NCBI GenBank assembly: GCA_002709045.1
Contig: PAPJ01000053.1
Location: forward strand, 55,657 to 119,656
From: Planctomycetaceae bacterium
Lineage (GTDB): Bacteria > Planctomycetota > Planctomycetia > Pirellulales > Pirellulaceae
DNA: 64,000 nt
Direction of reading: 5' to 3'
Made by a program: the position numbers and the translations under genes. Shown one piece after another: positions 35,756 through 45,597 of the stretch (within the stretch, counting starts at the first letter, position 1; each line of letters starts with the position of its first letter). The notes below the pieces were generated by a model that saw only the letters and a program-made list of their open reading frames with translations, made no database searches and was not told the origin of the DNA.

Positions 35756-36598
35756 TTAATGAACTTTAGCGATAGCAGTTTTAGCAACTTCAATACATTG
35801 CTTAATGTCATCAATCGGGTTCTCCGGATTCGCTTCATATTCAAGTGAGATCGAACCATCGGCAGGAAACTTCACCTTTTTCAATGCTTTGAATACACCG
35901 GTCACATCAAGGTGTCCTTCACCAATAATCGTGTTGTGAGAAACTTTTTCCATCTTGGCTTCATCTTTGATGTGTAAAGCAAATACTCGCTTGTTCAGCT
36001 TCATAATAGCTTCGACCGGATCCTCTTTACTGCGAATAAAGTGTCCAGTATCAACACAGGCTCCAATCAGCGGGTGATGATCTTTCACAGCATCCACGAC
36101 TGAATCAATTTTGTCATACAAAGCGTCCGGGCCGTGATTATGAATAGCAACACGAATCTTGTATTCTGCAACTAACTTATCAAGCGATGCAAAAGAATCG
36201 GGGGCCGGATTTGCCGTTAAACAATTGATACCCAGTAATTTGGCAAAATCAAAAATGCTCTTATTAAAAGCATGATCGTTATTGAAGCTCCAGACACCAT
36301 GAGCTGCGATGGTAATCTCTGCCTTTTCCAACAGCTCATTAAGGTTTTTCAGACCTTCGTCGTCAATCTCTTTAGGCACATGGTTCGGGTAAAATTCGAC
36401 AAAATGCAGCCCCATTCCCTGAATATGGCGAATAGTTTCCAGCAGGTTATAACCTCGCAATGAGAAACTTTGAATTCCTATAGGCAGACCTTTAAACGGA
36501 TCATCCGCAGCCGAAACAGCAGGTAATTCAAACATAGAAATACCCGCTGCAGCAGCTGCTGTCAAAACCTGTCGGCGATTGATTGAAAACTGACTCAT
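35756..36598 (-). CDS. Exported sugar phosphate isomerase/epimerase (TIM barrel)
   Basis: 280 residues. NRRQVLTAAAAAGISMFELPAVSAAD is a Tat-like signal (Arg-Arg at 8-9). The barrel body has HFVEFYPNHV, IAAHGVWSF, VAIHNHGPDA, ACVDTGHF, FALHIKD and SISLEYE, with Glu, His, Asp ligands of the AP_endonuc_2 family. Possibly a periplasmic enzyme handling an oxidised sugar. Located after hisF on the same strand but divergent from pilT. Substrate unknown. Confidence 0.82.
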   Translation of the reverse strand: MSQFSINRRQVLTAAAAAGISMFELPAVSAADDPFKGLPIGIQSFSLRGYNLLETIRHIQGMGLHFVEFYPNHVPKEIDDEGLKNLNELLEKAEITIAAHGVWSFNNDHAFNKSIFDFAKLLGINCLTANPAPDSFASLDKLVAEYKIRVAIHNHGPDALYDKIDSVVDAVKDHHPLIGACVDTGHFIRSKEDPVEAIMKLNKRVFALHIKDEAKMEKVSHNTIIGEGHLDVTGVFKALKKVKFPADGSISLEYEANPENPIDDIKQCIEVAKTAIAKVH

Positions 36599-36761
36599 GA
36601 TCTATTCACTCTCTAAAATCTAAAGGCACCTGGGTAGTCGATAATCTTTTTTTTATTATAGATTATTTGTCAGCGATCTATAAGTTGCTGCCAGTCAGTC
36701 ACAATCAGACGTTCCAACATATTGATGTTTAATAATGCAATCATGCACCGGAAAATCGATG

Positions 36762-36770
36762 TGCTATACT
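36762..36770 (+). promoter_or_regulatory. Extended -10 promoter candidate for pilT
   Basis: TGCTATACT is an extended -10 element about 126 bases before the pilT start. No good -35 box is seen. The remaining 297-base gap (36599-36895) is AT-rich and otherwise holds nothing recognised. Confidence 0.35.
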
Positions 36771-36895
36771 TGTTAATACTGTGAAATAGGAAAACAATCG
36801 TAGCAGTATACTTTTCAATTATACGTCTGTATTCTTCAGGCGATTCAAGTCAAATAATCCCGGCAGAAGTCGGTGGTTATGTGGAGCAGTAGAAG

Positions 36896-38062
36896 ATGGC
36901 ATCAACAGAACAGCCGGCAGCCAATGTTGATCAGGTTATGGAGCGATTCCTTCAAAAGAAGGAAGAGCTTGAAGTGGATAAGATTTTCCGTGCTTTAGTT
37001 AAGCTTGAAGGATCGGACCTTCACCTGAAAGTAGGGCGCCCTCCTATTGTCCGCGTCAATGGCGCACTTCGTGAACTAAATCGGGGAGCTGTTGAGCGGG
37101 AAGAAATGGTTCGTCTGCTGTTCCCGATGATGGATAAGAAAAATCAGAAAATTTTCGAGGAAGAAGGTGGTGCGGACTTTGCCTATACAGTTGATGTTGA
37201 CGGTGAGACCTGGCGTTTTCGAGTAAACATGCTGACTCAGTTAGGAAACATCGGTCTGGTCGCGCGTCGTATTAGTAACTGGATTCCGGACTTTCGAGGA
37301 CTACACTTACCTCCGATCATGGAATCACTCTGCCACTTTGATCAGGGGATGGTATTGCTGGCCGGGGTGACTGGTTCGGGAAAATCGACAACCATCGCAT
37401 CGATGCTGAACTATATAAACAGCATCTATAGCAAACACATTCTGACACTCGAGGATCCAATTGAGTTTGTCTACACGGAAGACAAATGCCTCATCAATCA
37501 ACGAGAGGTTGGTCAGGACGTAAAGGACTTCGAAATCGCAATGAAGCACGCTGTCCGTGAAGACCCTGATATCATTCTTGTAGGTGAGATGCGTGACGAA
37601 GAAACCTTCATGACAGCGATTCATGCTGCGGAAACCGGACACCTTGTATTTGGTACGGTTCACGCTTCAAGTTCTGCCACCACGATCGGACGTATCCTCG
37701 ACCTCTTTCCTGAAGAAATGCACGGTGCTATCCGTAGTGCGATCGCTTTTAACATGAAGGGCATCGTGGCTCAGAAACTCCTTCCCTCTATTCGTGAAGG
37801 GGTTGGACGAGTACCAACCTGTGAAATCATGACCTTCAACCCAACGATTACCAAAATCGTTCTCGAAGGTCACGATGAAAAACTGCCGGATGCCATTCGG
37901 ATTGGTGCCGAAGAAGGCATGCAAGATTTTACAATGAGCCTCAAGAAATTAATTGATGATGAACTAATTGATCGGGAAACAGCCTTTAAGGTTGCACCAA
38001 ACCGAGATGCTCTTAAGATGGCCATTAAAGGAATTAATGTTTCAACGCCGGGTATCATTTAG
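36896..38062 (+). CDS. pilT: PilT-type twitching/type IV pilus retraction ATPase
   Basis: 388 residues, ATG preceded by GTGGAG. Walker A is GVTGSGKS (157-164); the Asp box, Walker B (PDIILVGEMRDEET) and His box (GHLVFGTVHASS) are intact. It is longer than classic PilT (about 345) at the N-terminus. Hydrolyses ATP to drive pilus retraction at the inner face of the membrane. Followed after 63 bases by a degenerate GspE/PilB-like gene, and no pilin or other pil genes are in the window, so the machine is encoded elsewhere. Confidence 0.92.
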   Translation: MASTEQPAANVDQVMERFLQKKEELEVDKIFRALVKLEGSDLHLKVGRPPIVRVNGALRELNRGAVEREEMVRLLFPMMDKKNQKIFEEEGGADFAYTVDVDGETWRFRVNMLTQLGNIGLVARRISNWIPDFRGLHLPPIMESLCHFDQGMVLLAGVTGSGKSTTIASMLNYINSIYSKHILTLEDPIEFVYTEDKCLINQREVGQDVKDFEIAMKHAVREDPDIILVGEMRDEETFMTAIHAAETGHLVFGTVHASSSATTIGRILDLFPEEMHGAIRSAIAFNMKGIVAQKLLPSIREGVGRVPTCEIMTFNPTITKIVLEGHDEKLPDAIRIGAEEGMQDFTMSLKKLIDDELIDRETAFKVAPNRDALKMAIKGINVSTPGII

Positions 38063-38125
38063 TCTCAACGTAAACTGCTTCTGTCATTCCTTTTCACTCA
38101 GCACTAAGGAAACCATACCAAAACA

Positions 38126-39466
38126 ATGGCAACTGACACTGAAGGTCTGTCCCCTAATGAAATGGGGCCCCCTGTTGATCTGCGTTCGACTACGGGGGAC
38201 AACTCAGCCAATCAAACGGCCGAAATCCAATGTCGGCAATCGATGGGTATCGTCCCTGTAAAGCAAGTGCTTTATGAGGCACTTATCAATGACGCGGAAC
38301 GAGTACTTATAGACTGCACGATGCAGGGTGCCACCTCTCAGATTGAAGTCGATGGATTATGGCAGCAGCTCCCAATACTCGATCCGCAAAGTGCTACGAT
38401 GATGGTCGCCGTGATGAAAACACTTGCTCATCTGAATGCTCAGGATCGTGTCAGCGAACAAAAGGGCGAGTTCACTGCGAACAGCGGAGAGATCGGTCGA
38501 CGCTGTCATATCACTTCACTCGGTACTCAGACCGGTGAACGTGTCATCCTAAAATTACAGACAAAGAAGCCACGTTTCAAAACGATCGATGAGTTGGGTA
38601 TCCGTGATGAAATTCTGGAAGAATTCAAACGGCTTACGGGAAAGTACATGGAAGATCCCACTAAGCAGATACATGCAGGTATCTTCATTATCTCTGCTCC
38701 GGCCAATGGGGGAGGACTTTCCACTGTCTGGTCTCATGCACTCGGTGCCACCGACCGTTTCATGCGGGACTTTGTCTGTCTTGAACCCAGAGGTTTCAAC
38801 GAGACTGAAGTCGAGAATATTCAAATGCTGGAGGTCGATTTAGCAGCGGGTGAAACATTTCCGAAGCAAATCGAGAAGTCCAAGCTCAAAGAACCTGATG
38901 TCTACGTTCTGCCATACATACCGGACAAGGAAACACTCGAAACGCTTTGTGACGAAGCGTTAAACAATAATCGTATGTCGATCATTTCAGTAAACGCGAA
39001 CGATGGTGTTGAAGCAATTCACAAGATCCGTTCTCTCGGTGTCGCTCCGGACAAATTTGCTAAATGCCTGAATGGCGTGATGCACATGCGTATGTGTCGT
39101 AAGTTATGTGAACATTGCAAGCAGCCATTCCAGCCCGGTCCTCAATACATTCAGCAGCTTGGACTGCCTCCTTCACACGTCCAGGTTCTGTATCAGCACT
39201 TCCAACCGGTACCCGACGAGAAGGGCAATCTTCCCGAACCATGCGATGCCTGTTCGGGTAAAGGCTTTACAGGACGGACCGGCATGTTCGAATTGATTAG
39301 CTTGGATGACCAACTACGTCAGGCTGTCGCCGTTCAGCCCGATCTCAACGTCATTCGACAGTTGGCTCAACAACTCGGACATAAATCCACTCAACAGGAA
39401 GGTATCCTCCATTTAGCCAAAGGGATAACTTCGATTCAGGAATTACAACGGGCAATGTCGAGTTAA
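38126..39466 (+). CDS. GspE/PilB-like protein without Walker motifs (probable pseudo-ATPase)
   Basis: 446 residues. The layout is of secretion/pilus ATPases: N-terminal GspE_N2-like part, central domain, and the zinc-binding CEHC...CDAC with GFTGRTGMFELI at about 370-400. At the Walker A site (190-201) it reads SAPANGGGLSTV with no lysine, and the Walker B GEIRD is replaced by LPYIPD. It therefore probably cannot hydrolyse ATP and may serve as a structural or regulatory subunit with PilT. Encoded 63 bases after pilT. The frame is intact, so it is not simply decayed. Confidence 0.78.
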   Translation: MATDTEGLSPNEMGPPVDLRSTTGDNSANQTAEIQCRQSMGIVPVKQVLYEALINDAERVLIDCTMQGATSQIEVDGLWQQLPILDPQSATMMVAVMKTLAHLNAQDRVSEQKGEFTANSGEIGRRCHITSLGTQTGERVILKLQTKKPRFKTIDELGIRDEILEEFKRLTGKYMEDPTKQIHAGIFIISAPANGGGLSTVWSHALGATDRFMRDFVCLEPRGFNETEVENIQMLEVDLAAGETFPKQIEKSKLKEPDVYVLPYIPDKETLETLCDEALNNNRMSIISVNANDGVEAIHKIRSLGVAPDKFAKCLNGVMHMRMCRKLCEHCKQPFQPGPQYIQQLGLPPSHVQVLYQHFQPVPDEKGNLPEPCDACSGKGFTGRTGMFELISLDDQLRQAVAVQPDLNVIRQLAQQLGHKSTQQEGILHLAKGITSIQELQRAMSS

Positions 39467-39512
39467 CTTACGTAGGAATACTATTTCTAAGTTTTTTACG
39501 GGGACTCCAATC

Positions 39513-40298
39513 GTGGCTGAGGATCACTCACCCTACAAATCTCCAAACTCACATGATCACTGGGGAGAAGAGACCGGTTATCGTCGTATCCACTGGGCGG
39601 CGATGACTGCAGTTGCTTTTACTGCGATGGCGCCGCTGGCAATTTACATTTCCGGTTTGGTCATCATTCCAATCGTCGGATTCATCTTTGGAGCCTATGG
39701 ATACTGGCACATTAAACGTAAACCCGATATTTATACCGGTCAAAGACTGGCCACTATCGCACTCTTTCTCACAGTCGTCTTTGCTCTTTGGAGTGCAATT
39801 AATAGGTACAACAGCGACAAATACCTGTATGAACAGGCTGCCACACAAACTCGCGTCTGGTTGAAATACATAAAAGAAGGCCAGCTAGGTCACGCACATC
39901 AAGTAATGTTGCAGGTTCAAAATCGAAATATGGAAATAGGTGATATCGAAGAGCTCTACCGGAATAATCGTGGGATGCTCGAAGAACAGCAAGCACGATT
40001 TGAGCGGCAACCCATAAAAATGATGCTTGAACATAGCGATCGCTGGAAACCGGAAGAACTGATTGTTCACAGTAATATTTCACTTCGTGGTACAAAGAAA
40101 AACGAAATCCAGCTGATTCAGCAATATATACTGCCACTCGAAGGTAACTCGAATGAATCTATCGCTTTTACGATTCAGTATTGGCGCCAAATCTTCCCGG
40201 AATCCCGAGCTTCACACTGGCAGATCGAAGGCATCGGCATGCTCGATGAATCATTTAATTTCGCACCTGCTGACACGCACGCCGAACATAATCACTAA
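39513..40298 (+). CDS. Two-helix membrane protein, unknown
   Basis: 261 residues from a GTG start with a GGGGA about 10 bases before. Two membrane helices (about 29-52 and 70-90) and a 165-residue soluble part with charged helices. The domain was not recognised; DUF4190-like helices are one guess. It follows the pilus-like genes by 46 bases and may be part of that operon. Its end overlaps the convergent dinG-like end by 4 bases. Confidence 0.65.
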   Translation: MAEDHSPYKSPNSHDHWGEETGYRRIHWAAMTAVAFTAMAPLAIYISGLVIIPIVGFIFGAYGYWHIKRKPDIYTGQRLATIALFLTVVFALWSAINRYNSDKYLYEQAATQTRVWLKYIKEGQLGHAHQVMLQVQNRNMEIGDIEELYRNNRGMLEEQQARFERQPIKMMLEHSDRWKPEELIVHSNISLRGTKKNEIQLIQQYILPLEGNSNESIAFTIQYWRQIFPESRASHWQIEGIGMLDESFNFAPADTHAEHNH

Positions 40299-42322
40299 AA
40301 CTCCTGATGGGTAACAGATTCAGTGACAATCGTTGTTCTAGGCAAAGAGTCCACAAACAGTTGACCATAGAATTTGGTGCGTATTCTTGGATCCAGCACA
40401 ACAACAATCCCGTTGTCGCTACGAGTCCGAATTAACCGGCCAAAGCCCTGTTTGAACTTAATTGTCGCTTCCGGCAATTGAAAATCCATAAACGGATTAC
40501 CACCTTCTGCTTTGATCTTTTCAAGACGAGCTTCCAATAAAGGTTGGTCGGGAACACTAAATGGTAAACGTGGAATAATTACATTTTGTAACGCTTCGCC
40601 TGGAACATCTACCCCCTGCCAAAAACTATCTGTCCCGAACAGAACAGAGCGGGGATTCTCTTTAAATCGCCGAACCATTTCTGTCCGCGGAATACCGTCC
40701 CCCTGACTGATCATGCCAAGTTGTTTTTCGGTTAGCCAGCGGGTAAGCGCTGATGTTAGAAAACGAATCATGTCATAACTGGTGCACAAAACAAATGCAT
40801 GACCATCGGTACGTTCAACGTATCTTTTGATCATCTCCACAGTCTGCCGTCTAAATTGTTCCTTCTGTTTAGATGGATCCGGCATGCCCTGAACCAGGAT
40901 CAATTCGGCCTGTCGTTCGTAATCAAACGGGCTACCGATCTGAGAATAATTAGAATCCGTCAATCCGACTCTGGAACGAAAGAAATTGAATTGTTCGTCT
41001 CGACCTACAGCCAACGTCGCGCTCGTAAGAATCACACTTGGCACTTTTGAGAATAATTCGCGACGCAGAACCGGACCAATATCCAGTGGGGCACCACGCA
41101 GAGTAACCTGCGGCCCACTGCGTTTCGTATTGTATGCCTCGATCCAATAAACCATGTCAGGTGATGATTGTTCCATCCAGTGATGTAGAGCATCTGATAA
41201 AGTCTCCAGTCTGGCGATGGCCGATGTGTAATCTTTTCGATCAGATATATCCTCTACATCAGTAGCGATCTGTCGGATCATCCCAGCCAAACGAGATAAT
41301 ACGGGACTCAATTCGTTTCTAAACATCTGCTTGTTGTGCATTCGCCCATTGGACTCAGGATGGTTTTGTTTCCATTCCAGAATCTCGCCAAACAAGTCAT
41401 CTGCGGCAAGATAACACCGATTGACCTGCTGCTGTGCTTTTGTAAATCTGCCTTCGACTAACAACCCCTTATTAGTCCGGTCGTTATAAAGTTTTTTGAG
41501 AATGTAAGAAACCTGTCCGGATGTAATCCCCGGGCCCAGATGATCGCTGGCCACCGCTTCCACAGTATGAGCCTCATCTAAGATCACTGCATCGTAATCA
41601 GGCAGAATACTTACGCCCTGACTACGGAGAGCCAGATCACTAAAAAACAAAGCGTGATTGACGATGATGATCTGAGCATGTTCCATACGTCGTCGCGCGC
41701 GAAAATAAAAGCAGGATTTATGTGTCGGACAGGCGCGACCCAGACAATTACCGGAATCACTGGCAACCTCATTCCAAACGGCTGGTATCGGTTGCAGTGG
41801 CAACGTACTGCGACTACCGTCGTTTGTCTGCTGAGCCCACTGACTAATCAGACCGAGCTGATCTAGTTGTTGCTCCCCTTCAAACAATGTTGCACTGCGT
41901 TTAATTGCATTTTTTAACCGCCGTTGGCTAAGGTAATTCCCCCGACCTTTCACTAGTACGGCGGAAAACTCCCGCGGAATAACGCTATTTAATAGTGGCA
42001 GGTCGTTTCCTAGTAATTGTTCCTGCAGACTGATAGTGTGCGTGGAAATCACGATCCTTCGATTGCGAGTTTCCCCATCTTCTGTTTCGAGCATACCGTG
42101 ATGTGGATCGGTTGCTGCCAAAATGGAAGGTACTAAATAGGCAAAACTTTTGCCAACTCCAGTTCCCGCTTCAACAACCAGATGACGGCTTTCCGCCAGA
42201 GCAACTGCAACTGCATCAGCCATTTCCAACTGTTGCATCCGGTGTTCATAGTTTTTAAGCCGAGCTGCAATGCGGCCTTCGGGGCCCAGAATATCATCAG
42301 CTTGTAGGAATTCACCATCCAT
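40295..42322 (-). CDS. dinG: DinG/XPD-family ATP-dependent DNA helicase
   Basis: 675 residues. Walker A AGTGVGKS (52-59), DEAH (249-252), a QxxR-like C-terminal motif (FKQGFGRLIRTRSD) and VNHALFFSD identify DinG. The iron-sulfur site keeps Cys193-x4-Cys198-x5-Cys204, but the usual first ligand in KGRGNYLC is Ser132 here. It unwinds damaged or structured DNA 5' to 3'. Downstream of thiS/thiG on the same strand, 33 bases after thiG. Confidence 0.88.
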   Translation of the reverse strand: MDGEFLQADDILGPEGRIAARLKNYEHRMQQLEMADAVAVALAESRHLVVEAGTGVGKSFAYLVPSILAATDPHHGMLETEDGETRNRRIVISTHTISLQEQLLGNDLPLLNSVIPREFSAVLVKGRGNYLSQRRLKNAIKRSATLFEGEQQLDQLGLISQWAQQTNDGSRSTLPLQPIPAVWNEVASDSGNCLGRACPTHKSCFYFRARRRMEHAQIIIVNHALFFSDLALRSQGVSILPDYDAVILDEAHTVEAVASDHLGPGITSGQVSYILKKLYNDRTNKGLLVEGRFTKAQQQVNRCYLAADDLFGEILEWKQNHPESNGRMHNKQMFRNELSPVLSRLAGMIRQIATDVEDISDRKDYTSAIARLETLSDALHHWMEQSSPDMVYWIEAYNTKRSGPQVTLRGAPLDIGPVLRRELFSKVPSVILTSATLAVGRDEQFNFFRSRVGLTDSNYSQIGSPFDYERQAELILVQGMPDPSKQKEQFRRQTVEMIKRYVERTDGHAFVLCTSYDMIRFLTSALTRWLTEKQLGMISQGDGIPRTEMVRRFKENPRSVLFGTDSFWQGVDVPGEALQNVIIPRLPFSVPDQPLLEARLEKIKAEGGNPFMDFQLPEATIKFKQGFGRLIRTRSDNGIVVVLDPRIRTKFYGQLFVDSLPRTTIVTESVTHQEF

Positions 42323-42355
42323 GGATTCGCCCCTGCTATCGGTAATTAACCAAGA

Positions 42356-43228
42356 CTATTTGCCGCGTGGGTAAGGATGAGTGGTAATAACACCTTCTTG
42401 CGGACTGCTGGCTGTGGCATAAAGCCGTTTTGGAATACGACCAGCTAAATAAGCCTGTCGTCCGGCCTTTGTCGCATGCTTCATAGCCTGAGCCATCATA
42501 AAAGGGTCACGGGCATGAGCAATTGCGGTATTAAGTAAAACACCATCAACGCCAAGCTCCATTGCTTGTGCCACGTCACTTGCAGTTCCTACTCCGGCGT
42601 CAACAATGACCGGATAACCCGGATCTTCATCTTTCAGATATTCCAGAATAATACGAAGATTGTTGGGATTAAGTATTCCCTGGCCGGATCCAATCGGACT
42701 TCCCGCCGGCATGACTGCTGCAGCTCCGGCTGCTTTAAGTCGCCGGGCCGTTACCGGATCATCACTGGTGTAACACAAAACGTGAAAACCATCATCAACC
42801 AACTTCTGAGTTGCTTCCAGAGTCGCAACAGGATCAGGAAGTAATGTCTTACTGTCACCAAGACATTCAAGCTTTACCCAATCAGCGCCAGGGTTACCCA
42901 GTGCTCGTAAAATCTCGCGACCCATTCTGGCTACACGCACCGCATCCGCGGCACAGTAACAACCGGCAGTATTAGGCAACAAAATATATTTTTCTGAATC
43001 AATAAAATCAAGCAGGTTCTCACCATCAGCATCATGCAACCTTTCACGACGGACTGCAACGGTAATGCACTGAGCTCCGGAAAGCTCTAGGCATTGCTTC
43101 ATCATGGTCGCATTCTCGTAACGACCACTTCCAACAATCAAACGACTCGACAGCTCGAAGGGGCCAACGCGAAGCGTCCCCTGATCGTTAGCATGCCGTT
43201 TTGATTCTATTTCCGTTGCCATCGTCAT
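42356..43228 (-). CDS. thiG: Thiazole synthase ThiG
   Basis: 290 residues, about 30 longer than usual at the N-terminus. LIVGSGRYEN, the Schiff-base lysine in ADWVKLECLGD, VMPAGSPIGSGQG and VIVDAGVGTASDVAQAMELGVDGVLLNTA are diagnostic. It builds the thiazole phosphate of thiamine from DXP, dehydroglycine and ThiS-thiocarboxylate. It starts 13 bases after thiS. No thiH or thiO is near. Confidence 0.95.
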   Translation of the reverse strand: MTMATEIESKRHANDQGTLRVGPFELSSRLIVGSGRYENATMMKQCLELSGAQCITVAVRRERLHDADGENLLDFIDSEKYILLPNTAGCYCAADAVRVARMGREILRALGNPGADWVKLECLGDSKTLLPDPVATLEATQKLVDDGFHVLCYTSDDPVTARRLKAAGAAAVMPAGSPIGSGQGILNPNNLRIILEYLKDEDPGYPVIVDAGVGTASDVAQAMELGVDGVLLNTAIAHARDPFMMAQAMKHATKAGRQAYLAGRIPKRLYATASSPQEGVITTHPYPRGK

Positions 43229-43241
43229 TCAGGCTCTATTT

Positions 43242-43442
43242 CTATCCACCACCAACAAGTGTGACGACTTCCAATTTATCACCCTCGGCAAGAATACACT
43301 CCGAGTGCTTTTCAAAAGGAATGATTTCAAGGTTTAGCTCAACAGCTACGTGACCCGTGGTAATTCCAAGTTGCTCAAGCAATTGAGTCAATGTCACTGC
43401 TTCCGATAGCTCTACTGCCTCTCCGTTGACATGTACAACCAA
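43242..43442 (-). CDS. thiS: Sulfur carrier protein ThiS
   Basis: 66 residues, ubiquitin-like fold ending VTLVGGG, the Gly-Gly tail that is thiocarboxylated. GEAVEL and TLTQLLEQLG are typical. It supplies sulfur to ThiG, encoded next. The 26-base gap to the upstream hypothetical gene suggests one transcript. No TPP riboswitch motif was seen ahead of this cluster. Confidence 0.93.
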   Translation of the reverse strand: MVVHVNGEAVELSEAVTLTQLLEQLGITTGHVAVELNLEIIPFEKHSECILAEGDKLEVVTLVGGG

Positions 43443-43468
43443 GTTGCTGGCCCTTTTTTCTATTACAG

Positions 43469-44011
43469 CTACTGTCCCAACATAATATTTCGCGCCTGGC
43501 CGACTTTAAGAGCAACCAAAGCAGCGCTCTGTGGGCGCCCGGTTGATTCCAGCTGACGATTCCAGGGTACAGCATAAGCGGCAAAGTTTCCGGTTGTAGC
43601 ATCCACTATATAAACCAGACAATTACCAGGACGATTATTTCCAAGAAACTGAGCATCACCGGTTACCATCAGCAAACGAGGTTTCTTCGTTCGTTGAATC
43701 TGCAAGTCATTGAACACATTGGTCTTAAAGTGACCACCAAATCCGCCGGTTCGAGCGTAAGGCACGATACATTGTAAATCACCCGTCAGAGCATCCAGAA
43801 AGAATGCACCTTCCGCCTGATCTGACACTGCACCTGTGGCCATCGAAAAGTTTTCAGAACTGTCGCTGGCAGCGGCCTTTAATACCATACCATCGATTTC
43901 AAAGACGTTAGCCTGCTCATTTGATTTCATACCGATGACTGTACCAATGACCATCCCGATACCAAACAACATGCCAATACCAATACCAACAAAAAGCGAC
44001 TTGTTTTTCAT
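43469..44011 (-). CDS. Membrane-anchored hypothetical protein
   Basis: 180 residues with one N-terminal membrane helix (LFVGIGIGMLFGIGMVIGTVIG) and a beta-rich outer part (GALTGDLQCIVPYARTGGFG, LVYIVDATTGNFAAYAVPW) resembling PQQ/WD-like blade repeats. Function not recognised. First gene before thiS; whether it matters for thiamine synthesis is unknown. Confidence 0.65.
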   Translation of the reverse strand: MKNKSLFVGIGIGMLFGIGMVIGTVIGMKSNEQANVFEIDGMVLKAAASDSSENFSMATGAVSDQAEGAFFLDALTGDLQCIVPYARTGGFGGHFKTNVFNDLQIQRTKKPRLLMVTGDAQFLGNNRPGNCLVYIVDATTGNFAAYAVPWNRQLESTGRPQSAALVALKVGQARNIMLGQ

Positions 44012-44350
44012 GAAGAGACTCTCGTTACTCGTTGAAGTGGAAAAAGGTGTTTAGCTGACATTAAAAGAAACACTGAAAAATTCAGGTCTCGATCAAGTCT
44101 GAACTTATTATAGGCCAAAAAGGCATTGGAATTAACCAGCAGGAATCTTCTTTGCGCCGGCAATTCATTACTTTTCAAAAAACGAACCGTCTAAGCCAAC
44201 GGCAACCACGACTGGAACACTCGCCGGGATATGCTAAAAAGAGGAGTACTAATCTACTTTTAAAATGAAAATAAAGGTCTTGATTAATCTTTCGGGAAGT
44301 TACACATAACTCCCATTCGATTAATGGGACAAAACAGGAGCATTTTGCAT
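44012..44350. other. Intergenic region between divergent genes
   Basis: 339 bases between the membrane-anchored hypothetical and the oxidoreductase gene. It holds a perfect hairpin CCCATT/AATGGG (44312-44317 with 44323-44328) immediately before the AGGAG ribosome-binding site, which could mask it. Nothing else was recognised. Confidence 0.5.
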
Positions 44351-45547
44351 ATGTCCACCAATGGTGACTTAAATAGAAAACTGCGAATGGCACTGGTTGG
44401 CGGTGGAGCCGGCTCTTTTATTGGCCGTGTTCACTGTACAGCAGCTGTCTTGGATAACCGCGCCGCTCTCGTAGCCGGAGCACTTTCTTCAAACCCTGAA
44501 CGCGCCAAAGCTTCTGCTCCAGCCTACGATATTGCCGAAAACCGTGCTTACGGATCCTATCAGCAAATGCTTGAAGCAGAAGCATCATTGCCGGATAACG
44601 AACGAATCGACTTTGTCTCTATTGCAACACCAAACCACACTCATTTTGAAATTGCAAAAGCGGCGGTTGAGGCTGGTTTTAATGTCATTTGTGATAAGCC
44701 AATGACTTTCGATTTAGCCCAGGCTGAAGAATTAGCAACAGCGGTTGATAACTCTAATGTGGTTTTCGCGGTTAGTCACAATTACACCGGCTATCCACTT
44801 GTTCGTCAGGCCCGTGAAATGATCCTCAACGGTGAACTCGGTGAAATCCAGGCCGTCAGGGCTTGCTATATTCAGGGCTGGTTAAGAACCCGTCTTGAGC
44901 AAGAAGAACAGAAGCAGGCAGCTTGGAGAACTGATCCATCCAAAAGCGGTGCTGCTGGGTGTTTTGGCGATATCGCAACTCATGCCTACAACCTTGGTCG
45001 TTACATGACAGGCCTGCTACCAGATCAGATCAGTTGCCATCTGAGAACCTTCGAAGAAGGTCGACTGCTGGATGACTACGGTACCGCAGTGATTCAATAT
45101 GAAAATGGCGGACTAGGTACAGTCACGGCTTCTCAGATTAGCCATGGTCGGGAAAACGATTTGTTTATTGAAATTGATGGAACCAAAGGTGCTTTGCAGT
45201 GGCGTCAGGAAAACCCAAACGAAATGATTGTTCGTAGCAACGGTGAACCTCACAAAATTTACACGCGCGACCCTAATGCCCCGTTTATGAACGACAGCGG
45301 GGCCGCAGCATGTCGACTTCCAAGTGGTCACCCGGAAGCGTTCTTTGAAGCATTCGCCAATGTTTACCGCTCTGCTTACGATGCAATGGCTCATCGTGCA
45401 CTCGGTGACGACATTGAGAAAGTAGACACCATTTATCCCAACGTACATGACGGAGTGGAAGGGATGTACTTCATTCAGCAGTGTGTTTCCAGCTCAGCTG
45501 AAAATGGTGCCTGGTTACCACTAAAACATGATCGCGCTCGCCGTTAA
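44351..45547 (+). CDS. Gfo/Idh/MocA family oxidoreductase
   Basis: About 398 residues from the ATG at 44351, chosen because AGGAG lies 10 bases before; another ATG is 27 bases upstream. Rossmann start MALVGGGAGSFIGRVH, CDKPMTFDLAQAEEL (variant of the EKP loop) and GCFGDIATHAYNLGRYMTG (Asp-x-x-x-His catalytic region) are clear. NAD(P)-dependent sugar oxidation or 3-keto-sugar formation is expected. The DUF1080 gene follows 50 bases on, a pairing often seen in 3-ketoglycoside metabolism. Confidence 0.9.
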   Translation: MSTNGDLNRKLRMALVGGGAGSFIGRVHCTAAVLDNRAALVAGALSSNPERAKASAPAYDIAENRAYGSYQQMLEAEASLPDNERIDFVSIATPNHTHFEIAKAAVEAGFNVICDKPMTFDLAQAEELATAVDNSNVVFAVSHNYTGYPLVRQAREMILNGELGEIQAVRACYIQGWLRTRLEQEEQKQAAWRTDPSKSGAAGCFGDIATHAYNLGRYMTGLLPDQISCHLRTFEEGRLLDDYGTAVIQYENGGLGTVTASQISHGRENDLFIEIDGTKGALQWRQENPNEMIVRSNGEPHKIYTRDPNAPFMNDSGAAACRLPSGHPEAFFEAFANVYRSAYDAMAHRALGDDIEKVDTIYPNVHDGVEGMYFIQQCVSSSAENGAWLPLKHDRARR

Positions 45548-45597
45548 ACCATTCAACACTTTTTGAACTTCTCAAAAATCCTCAAAGGAACATTATT

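Noticed and set aside
38126..39466. A frameshifted or decayed pilB
   Set aside because: The frame is intact over 446 codons with the zinc motif preserved; only the Walker motifs are changed.
43242..44011. TPP riboswitch ahead of thiS
   Set aside because: The conserved CUGAGA and the paired GAUCUGG-type motifs were not found in the leader.
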